Assembly: GCF_000005505.3 (NCBI RefSeq)
Contig: NC_016131.3
Span: 54,297,355 to 54,361,354, forward strand
Source of the DNA: Brachypodium distachyon
Taxonomy: Eukaryota; Streptophyta; Magnoliopsida; Poales; Poaceae
Direction: 5' to 3'
Length of the DNA stretch: 64,000 nt
Shown here piece by piece: positions 57,610 through 64,000 of the stretch. Below the pieces are notes generated by a model. The model saw nothing but the letters and a program-made list of their open reading frames with translations, did no database searches and was not told the DNA's origin. Position 1 is the first letter of the stretch. Each line of letters begins with the position of its first letter. Made by a program: the position numbers and the translations under genes.

Positions 57610-57735
57610 CTCCTTCCGTCCAACAAAAGATGTCTCAAATTTGTCAAAATTTAAATGTATCTAGACATGACTTAGTGTATAGATGCATTTAAATTTAGTC
57701 AAAGTTGAGACATCTTCTATTGTACGGAGCAAGGA
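57610..57735. mobile_element. Stowaway-type MITE, about 126 bp
   Basis: ctccttccgtccaacaaaagatgtctcaa at the left pairs with ttgagacatcttctattgtacggagcaagga at the right; TA lies on the left only. Same family as 15004-15134. Confidence 0.75.
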
Positions 57736-58700
57736 AGATCTTTAGTCCTTGACAACTGAACAAGTTTGTTGTCTTTGGTTCCATTTCTCAATATGGTCGG
57801 TCTTTTACACGTGTGTTCCGGCAAACATTTGCTTTCGTATCCATGTCTGAACTACATTCGGTCTATATTCATCTTCCCTATTCACTTCTAAGGGTTTCCT
57901 TATTCATCTCCACTTCTGCTAAAAAACATGAAAGCAAATAGAATAGCTCTTTGTTCCGCCCGTTTTCAGCCCTACAAAGAAAGATATCGAATAGAAGTTC
58001 TCGTGACCCTTTACTCACAAAGAAAGACATCGAATATCACATTATTCTCTACTATAGCTGTGCATTGCAAACAAGAACCTATGGAACTCACTCTTCAGAT
58101 AAATTATGTACATACTGAACGACTTTCTATGATAGTACAACACATAATTTAATCAATGGATTGTATTTGAAGTCGTGATGGCAAACAGCATTCAGGCCAT
58201 ATCTGATGCTTGAATTCACCCAAATTAGAGACATGCAATGCATGAGTGCATGAGTGATTTGAGGATACATCCTCGACTGGTCCTGTAAATGTGACTATGA
58301 TCCTATGTAAGAGAATAGTCCATGATTAGTAAGGAAAAAAGGAATTCGCTCGACCATATTGAACCCATGCCCCTATGCAGACACAAGCCATCCTCCCATG
58401 GTCCCCTAAAGCCCCAAGATCATCTGAAAGCTCCCCTCCATCCAGAACTTGACGGATGATCCAAAAGAAACAACTGGTTTCAAGGCACACTGTCCTCTAC
58501 CACCTTACGCAATGGCACAACCTGTGTATTAAATAGGCAGCTAAATAATCTGAAAGTTTAAGACGATAATCAACACAAAACAACGAAAAGGTGGGGAGAG
58601 TGACATACCTATCATATACCTCAATACTTATCCAGCCCCTAGCAGGATCAGCCCAGTAAGCAATTCTGAACTATGATGCCATGGCAAGAGAAATACCCCC
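57736..58700. other. Intergenic and probable MMS19 3' untranslated region
   Basis: No gene recognised. The part right of about 58200 is likely transcribed as the 3' end of the minus-strand MMS19 gene. Confidence 0.4.
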
Positions 58701-61700
58701 TTAAGCAAATGATTGCCTACAGGAAAATAAAAGGAAACAGGTTCATAAGGTAAGGTTACTGGCTCCAAATAGGATATAATTTTCATATATCATACCATGT
58801 TTGTCGACATCGAACAGCCTCTTGGCGAACAGCCCTTTTCTTATCATCAAGAGCCTTGCTTGCTGCTTGCAAGACCTGCAAGAATGTACCACTCTGGTCT
58901 GAGTAATCTTTTCTTCTTTCAGAAGGGAGTTTTCTTATTTAACAACAGCTATAGACCCAAAATTCCCCATACTTTCCTCTGAACTCTCTTAACATGAACT
59001 TAGTCATAAGATAGATATACACCAAATCATTTATCGATGTGAAGTGTGCAGCTGAAGCACAAGGACTAATTGTGTTCACCAATTAGGGGGCTGCTATCCA
59101 TGATTACAAAGCATAGTATAGTACTCCCTCCGATACATATAAGTGTCTCAGAGTTAGTACAACTTTTGTACTAAATCTGATACACTTACTATGGATCGGA
59201 GGGAGTAGTATTCAATTACTTGAGCAACCTATGGTTACTCCAGGGCCATATTACATGCATATATTTCTCAAGAACCTATCTGCATAAATAGAAAACTGAC
59301 CTGTGGCCGCATGCGATACATTTTTGAGTGGGGAAAGCTAGACATGGCAACAAAACATTGCAAGGCCGTCTCCCGAACAACCTGTAGGAAAAAGGGAAAA
59401 GGTTGTGAAATAAGCTAATCTTACAAATGGAACGAGTAGAAGTGAATATACGTAACGCTAGTATACCATCATGTGAGGATAGGAAACAAGTTGTGTGAGA
59501 ACACTGACAACAATGTGGATATTCTCAAGAATGCATTCTTTGCCTGTGTAAGAAGAATAAGATGATCAGTTAGCGACTGAATCAAATTAAGTTCCATTAG
59601 GAGCTCAGTACAAAAGTGAAGAACACTGCAAACATCAAAGTTTTGCAGAACTAACAAAAGAAGATGAGCAATCTAAACTCTGATGGATCATATCCATAAA
59701 TGCACATCAAACATAATTTATTGCATTAATGGCTACTAACTAGGAACTTAGGGAAGTAAAAAGTAATGTAAACAATATCACCTTTTTCATCCATCAACAT
59801 TCCAGATAATACAAGCAACATATTATACACTAGATCTTTATCCTGAATATCCACACTCAATTTAGCTAAGCTATCAACCATCACAAGTAAAATCTGAAAA
59901 AGGGGGTTAAACAGTCTGTCAACTAGTATACTCTGGTCTGACAAAGGTTGTACATGCTTTAATCGAGAAGGAACATACCTGATGGGCTTCTGTTATAACT
60001 GCTGATACTGGAGCATTGGAAATAATATGCCCAAATGCTCGATATAATACCAACCTGCAGTAGATGATTATTTTTTTGGTCACTTCAAGGCATTTAACAA
60101 ATAGAAAAGGCACCGAACGATGTAAACATACATGAACAGTTAATTTAATAAACGAACACTAGCATAAAGGCCATCACCTAGCAATAGCAGCAAAACTTTA
60201 ACCAAAATACATATCTTCTAGAGTATTCACGAGGCAAAGTACAATATAGGACTAAATGAATGAAAGTGATGCTACTTAGTATATTATCCTGATGTGACCT
60301 GAAATGTTTTCTTTTGGGAGGCACACATAGCATCAAGAACTCATTGAGTTCTGTAAACTCATGCCAATTCAGAATATGCGATGTTATCACCAAACTTATG
60401 TTACAGTACCATCTTGATATCAGATATGATTTCATCACATTGCTCTTTTCAGTAACATGTGGAATAGGGAAAAAGTATGCAAGCTAAACCCTCAGTCATT
60501 TGGTACAAACAAATCCAAAATAAATGCACATAAGGGCCTTGTCCGAACACCAGGAACAAAAATGTTTCAAATTTCAATTCTTCCAACTGCAATGACAGAA
60601 CAAATATATCCACATGCGTCCTCAAACTTACAGAAAAAAAAACAGTACAAGGAAAGATATGATAAAAGGGAGATACTAATGATGGATACAGGACCAGGAC
60701 AAAGTTACAGAAACATGCTACTAGAAAAGCATATGACTGGAACCAATACAATATATAGAACAAAGTGATAGGAACATGGATACCTACTTTGTGGTCAACA
60801 CAGGGGTCTCCTTAATTTTGGAGAGAAAAATTGGCATCAATATTGAGAAGAAACGCTGCTTATATAACAGCTTAATTTTTGCATGGAACTTTTTATTTAG
60901 GCAGACTTCTGAATCACTCATCATAACATGGAATGCATCGGCTGCAGATGTTGCAAGAGAAGCATCTGATGAAACATTGTCATTTTGTGTTTTCTGGTAG
61001 GGTTGAACGTTCACCGAATTCTGATCTGAGACCAGGCATTTCAGAAGAAACATTGAAACGTCCTTCACCTTTTCATCTCCTCTCATAAGCAATCCTTTAC
61101 CAATCCAAGCCAAGCCACACAAGATATCAACCTTCGAACCTACGCTTCCAGACATGCTGTCTGAACAATTAGCATTATCTGAAATGGCGCCCGAAGAGTG
61201 AGATATCTTCGAATTGCTGCTGGCTAATACAATTGAGAAACACCTCCCAAGAATAACATCAAGTATTTTATCCAGCTTATTCTCATGTGAGAACTCTGAG
61301 TTATGTAGATATTTATTGAAAATAGAAGCTAATGCATGAGCAGCTGGCATTTGTCCATTCAGTAGAAACACAGCGAAGAGGTTAATCATCATGGTCATAT
61401 CTTGTACAGGTGTTTGAGGCCGAAGACCAACTATAACTGAAGAAAGCATACATACAAGAGCTTTGTCTTGAGCAGAGTGTGCAGGAACCAACTCATCATC
61501 TTCGGACAAAACATGGTGCACCATTGACTTCACTGGGAGTGACAGCATTGATGATATTGTGCTGCACGCTTTCTGAATAATTAATGACTGTTGTTCCTCT
61601 GTGCAAACTCCAACTAAGAACTTCATTCCCATCATTAGTGAGTCAAGAAGACCCTGGAGAGAGAGAGAGAGAGATGATTATGCATTAAACGTTTACATCA

Positions 61701-63946
61701 CACCATGGTATCAGCAGATCAACTTAATTGGCAGAAATATTCAGTTTTACTAGCTTCACCTGTGATATTATTCTGTCCAAAGTAGCCAAGTCACTAATCT
61801 CATCCCAGAGACGCATAGCGAAGCTCAAAGCAAAATCGTTGACACCAGCGGAAGTAAACAACCTGCCACAATGAAGATGGTTACCAAGGGAAAAGGAGAT
61901 AATTTAATCAAGATACATCCTGTCCAAAAGACCAAGAATTAGACAATTAGTGTAGGGTGCAGGTATCAAGCATGCCACTAATAGCATGTGTCAGCTATCT
62001 AATTCGTCAAATATCTGCACCAATTTCTATAGCTAGGTTTGCATAATATGAGAAAGAACTTTCGAGATTACAAACTTTTATCAATGCGTGCTTGATACAG
62101 AAATACGGAGGCAAGGTTAGCATACCAAGGAAGGAGTCGACTAGAGTAACAATCCATCAAACATTCTACATATTCCACACATTCTGTTCTTCCATTAACC
62201 TGCAGGATCAATAAAACCTTTATTCTAGAAAAAAAAAACCTTTATTCAGGTTCATACAAAATGCAAGTCGGGTGAAGTCAGAAGACAACAAGAAGATTTG
62301 AGACAGGCCTGAAAAATATTGATGATGACTGCTTCTTCAAGTGATCTAGCGACCCTTAACATATAGTTCACCCCAGCAGTACCAACTTCAAAACTTGCTT
62401 CAAGTCTTAGGTTCAGAGGCATCGATGTATCACAAGATTTAGCCAAACTAATAATCTTGTCAACAACAATTCTGTTGTAAATCATTTCTTTTTGCGAATC
62501 ATGGAACTCAACAGCAGATGAACCAATACTAGCCAATGTTCTCAATGACAATCTCCACAAATGTACATTTTCATACTTGTTTGTAATCACTGAGGTGAGC
62601 ATCAATAGAATATCCTCATAAGCATTTGCTGGTAGAGAACATTGTTCCGGGAATGTTGCAAGTATCAGCAAACCTTTCACTGCAAACCATTTAAAAAATT
62701 GACCACATTAAGCATAACTTGATTTTCGTTCATTCTAAAATAGTACTGAAATTCACCAAGAGAAAAATGAAAATTAAGAGTTCCATTGATGAAATATTTA
62801 AAACTAATAAGGCATGCCGTTGATGTGCAAGGTATAAATACGAGTATTTAGAAATGGCAAAGGGGAACATATGTGTATTTTAAACTAGATGCATGACTTT
62901 TGCAATGTCTTGAAGAGAAATCTTCAAGCATGGACAAGAGAGTTTGGACAAATGTGTATGCACCTAATAGGTGCATATTGTCTTGCAAAATGTGCCATGT
63001 AGCAAGTTGTATTTAAAGACTTCAACTTACTAGCAGATGAAACATATTCTTGCTCGACCGCTGACTGGATAGGTTGAGAATCAATAGTCAATAATTTTCC
63101 AAGGAGATGGATAAATGGTTCCAGTTTTCCCATTAATATAAGCCACCAGGTGTTTGCTGATTTAACAGGAGCGAATTCTTCTTGAGATGTCACAGCCACT
63201 TCTCGACAGGATGAAAGCATTTGAAGACATAAATAGAGAGCTCCATAGTTAACAGTACCAGAAGATGATCCATTGCAAATGTTCAGATGTTGAGATTCAA
63301 AACCAGCTGAGTTCACCAAAATATCGATCAAGCGTGTAAAATGCGCTTGGAAAATTCTAGTGCAGAAATATGTAGATGATTCAGCAAGAATAGAAATGAC
63401 ACTTCCAAGGGCTTGTAGTTGATGCAGCTTTTGCGGTGAACTACAAATGGACTTCTCTTCAATTGTTACAGAATGGAAGTTATTCACAATATCATCATCC
63501 AACAATATCAAATTGATGAAAAGATCTCTATCTGAAGAATGTATATATGTAACAGCAGCCTTCAGACAATTTTTAGCTTCTGACATTATTTGATTCTTAT
63601 TCTTCTCTGCATCTTTAGGTGACCATGATGATAGAAGTTGGTCTGAAGAAAGGCTAAAAAGCACTTCTTTCAATTTAGACCAAATAGCTGATGTGTGTCT
63701 AACCATTCTATCAGCTCCATAGCAGCTAATACAGTTGTCCAGATATTTTAAGGAATCAAGCTGTACAAAATATTGAAGTAATTTTTTAGCATAAAATCAA
63801 AGAGTGTTAACTTTGCTAGATCAGTTACTGGAAACAATAATGTAAGTTAAGCTGCTGACCTTTGCCAATGGAAGAGAGGAAGAAAGTTTATCTAGAAGCA
63901 ATGGAATGGCAAAGGGCTCGAAAAACGGTGTTGAACAAAATGCATG
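58701..63946 (-). CDS. MMS19: MMS19/MET18 homologue, C-terminal part (gene continues past the right edge)
   Basis: Twelve exons in the window: 63860-63946, 63031-63760, 62309-62679, 62126-62199, 61760-61862, 60788-61653, 59979-60054, 59782-59893, 59467-59543, 59301-59381, 58796-58875, 58701-58716. They join in phase to 890 residues, perhaps three quarters of a roughly 1,100-residue protein. The product is all-helical HEAT-repeat sequence. Family-like stretches include AWIGKGLLMRGDEKVKDVSM, SAADAFHVMMSDSEVCLN and VRQEAVRCRQTW. MMS19 is the targeting subunit of the cytosolic iron-sulphur assembly complex, loading clusters on nuclear DNA enzymes; in plants also linked to DNA demethylases. Odd points: the donor after 62309 is GC, and the final exon is only 16 nt. 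Without that exon the frame would read through a few residues to a stop at 58783-58785. The N-terminus is not in the window. Confidence 0.85.
59124..59205. mobile_element. Short Stowaway-type MITE in an MMS19 intron, 82 bp
   Basis: ctccctccgatacatataagtgt and acacttactatggatcggagggag are inverted repeats; TA flanks both sides (59122-59123, 59206-59207). Lies in the intron between the exons 58796-58875 and 59301-59381. Confidence 0.85.
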
Positions 63947-64000
63947 CTGCAAAGATTTAAACAGGTTGTTAGACAAGAGCCCAAGAGAATAAAATAACAG

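Noticed and set aside
1..64000. CRISPR arrays, bacterial operons, rRNA or tRNA genes
   Set aside because: Spliced plant genes and plant transposons exclude a prokaryotic source. Repeats seen are MITEs, LTRs or minisatellites, and I could not recognise a tRNA or rRNA by eye.

Overview
The window is nuclear DNA of a grass, most likely a Pooideae species (Brachypodium, Triticeae or a relative). The evidence is GT-AG-spliced plant genes, chloroplast-targeted early light-induced proteins (ELIPs), at least seven Stowaway-type MITEs with CTCCCTCCGT-like ends and TA target duplications, and nested Class I and Class II elements. I could run no search, so species and family assignments rest on reading the translated sequence.
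Layout. The left part (1-37.6 kb) is an ELIP neighbourhood scattered by transposons. It holds an intronless ELIP (9.3-9.9 kb, minus), a truncated ELIP copy (12.2-12.4 kb), a second intact ELIP with one intron (36.9-37.6 kb, minus), and three paralogous copies of ELIP upstream sequence (1-985, 10060-11100, and 15235-15562 continuing at 33556). A pair of tandem two-exon defensin-like peptide genes sits at 12.9-14.6 kb. Between these lie a decayed LINE (about 1.9-7.2 kb), LINE tails, several MITEs, and an 18-kb hAT transposon (15563-33555). The hAT transposase gene is split by a 13.6-kb Ty3/Gypsy element of the Tat type (16711-30285; two 816-bp LTRs, 5-bp target duplication ATCAT). The Gypsy element carries, on the strand opposite its gag-pol, a spliced gene with its own TATA box.
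The right part (38.7-64 kb) is ordinary gene space: a class A2 heat-shock transcription factor (minus), an ETO1-like BTB/TPR protein (minus), two tandem LIFEGUARD / Bax-inhibitor-1 family membrane proteins (plus), and the C-terminal three quarters of MMS19/MET18 (minus, running off the right edge). These genes are intact, with consistent splice phases.
Functional reading. The genes are not an operon or pathway, but several are stress-linked: ELIPs (photoprotection), HSFA2 (heat and light stress), LIFEGUARD (cell-death control), ETO1-like (ethylene synthesis control) and MMS19 (iron-sulphur protein maturation). The most informative structures are the spliced antisense gene in the Gypsy element, the insertion order that paralogous empty sites allow one to read, an exact 45-bp in-frame repeat in the HSF gene, and the intron presence/absence difference between the two ELIPs.
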